From NCBI GenBank assembly GCA_949752795.1, contig OX457063.1:68719783-68783782 (forward strand): a stretch of DNA of 64,000 nucleotides. Reading direction: 5' to 3'. This DNA is from Hyperoodon ampullatus (lineage: Eukaryota; Chordata; Mammalia; Artiodactyla; Ziphiidae). The translations under genes and the position numbers were made by a program. The first letter of the stretch is position 1. Each line of letters begins with the position of its first letter. Shown piece after piece: positions 63,489 to 64,000 of this stretch. Under the pieces are notes generated by a model. The model was not told the origin of the DNA, did no database searches, and was given only the letters and a program-made list of their open reading frames with translations.

Positions 63489-64000
63489 CTGAGAGCAAGA
63501 GAGAGAGAGAGAGAGAATGAGCCAATTAGTTCTCAATTCAGAAGAAGATTGTTCCAAAATACAAAAAAAAAAAAAAAAATCTTGTGTGGTACATTTCATG
63601 AGATAAAATGTAAAATACATTTTGTTAAATAACAACTGACAGAGTCATTACGATCAAAAGAGAAATCCAGATCTAGGGTGGGCCACTCTGCCTTACTGAC
63701 ACTGCGTGGTGGATAGTTGACAGCTGTTATCATATCTGTCACCATGGTAGGGCCCTAATAGAAAGAGGTGGCACTTTCATACGTGGGAGCTCCCCTCTTT
63801 ATATATCACAATTGGTCCTGTAGGTTCTGAGAGTGACAGCCTTTCTTCCTTTCTGCTGTCAATGCTCAATCACTGGAAGATCTTTTCTAACAAATCTGGT
63901 TATGTCCCCTCACATGCATTATGGTTTGTGGATACTCTAACTGAAGTCTTCATTTCTGGCCATAATCTACTGAGGTTACTTTTATTTTTCATTTTTTTAG
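63489..64000 (-). other. NEB: NEB intron, right edge
   Basis: A (GA)n run (63493-63517) acts as the polypyrimidine tract of the e1 acceptor, and a 17-base A run lies at 63564-63580. The next exon upstream is beyond the window. Confidence 0.6.

Noticed and set aside
1..64000. Search for CRISPR arrays, bacterial operons, integrated viral genes, tRNA or rRNA genes
   Set aside because: None seen. tRNA-like boxes present are those of SINE heads, and the only reverse-transcriptase sequences are LINE-1.

Overview
The window is mammalian nuclear DNA, almost certainly from a cetacean. The evidence is a eukaryotic split gene with GT-AG introns, L1 LINEs of the type seen in even-toed ungulates and whales, ancient mammalian repeats (MIR, L2, L3/CR1-like, MER5A-like), and twelve tRNA-derived SINEs. 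Most of the SINEs are the short GC-rich CHR type with a 'gcggtacgcgggcctctcac' head, which I associate with whales and dolphins.

The only host protein gene I can support is nebulin (NEB), transcribed on the minus strand (right to left). The window lies wholly inside the gene. I place 39 consecutive coding exons, all in phase 0, all with GT-AG boundaries and all free of stops. Together they encode 6,684 nt (2,228 residues) of the central super-repeat region. In transcript order they form nine complete seven-module super-repeats plus the first exon of a tenth. Below they are called blocks 1 to 10 and exons e1 to e39, counted from the right edge. Each block is built from exons of 105, 108, 312 and 207 (or 204) bases, encoding 1, 1, 3 and 2 modules. 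In block 1 the 312 and 207 exons are each split in two (114+198 and 108+99). Blocks 7 to 9 use the 204-base form and share a distinct sequence subtype. The start and end of nebulin lie outside the window, so no promoter, start codon, terminator or 3' UTR of the gene is present.

Layout: 1-17154 holds blocks 10 to 7 and exon e26 of block 6, with small introns and scattered SINEs and old LINE relics. 17282-42678 holds the rest of block 6 through block 2 and e6 of block 1. 44939-63488 holds the rest of block 1. That last stretch contains one intron of about 14.9 kb (47255-62105) filled by a nested pile of LINE-1s: an old minus-strand L1 (48713-50740 and 59133-60880) was split by a plus-strand L1 (50741-59118). 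That element was in turn split by a nearly full-length younger L1 (about 51081-56945) with an intact ORF1 and a broken ORF2. SINEs are inserted in the outer two layers.

Functionally the nebulin segment works as a unit. Each module of about 35 residues ends with an SD at an exon edge and continues as xxYK in the next exon, giving the actin-binding SDxxYK motif. Once per super-repeat a [11 protein letters not shown] motif appears, matching the seven-actin troponin-tropomyosin period of the muscle thin filament. The rest is intron sequence and transposon debris. I saw no RNA gene, CRISPR array or bacterial or viral gene system. The most interesting non-standard signals are a probable L1 3' transduction (58591-59118), a doubly used retroposition target (44014-44611), and a patch of about 200 bases with near-identity between two nebulin exons that suggests gene conversion.
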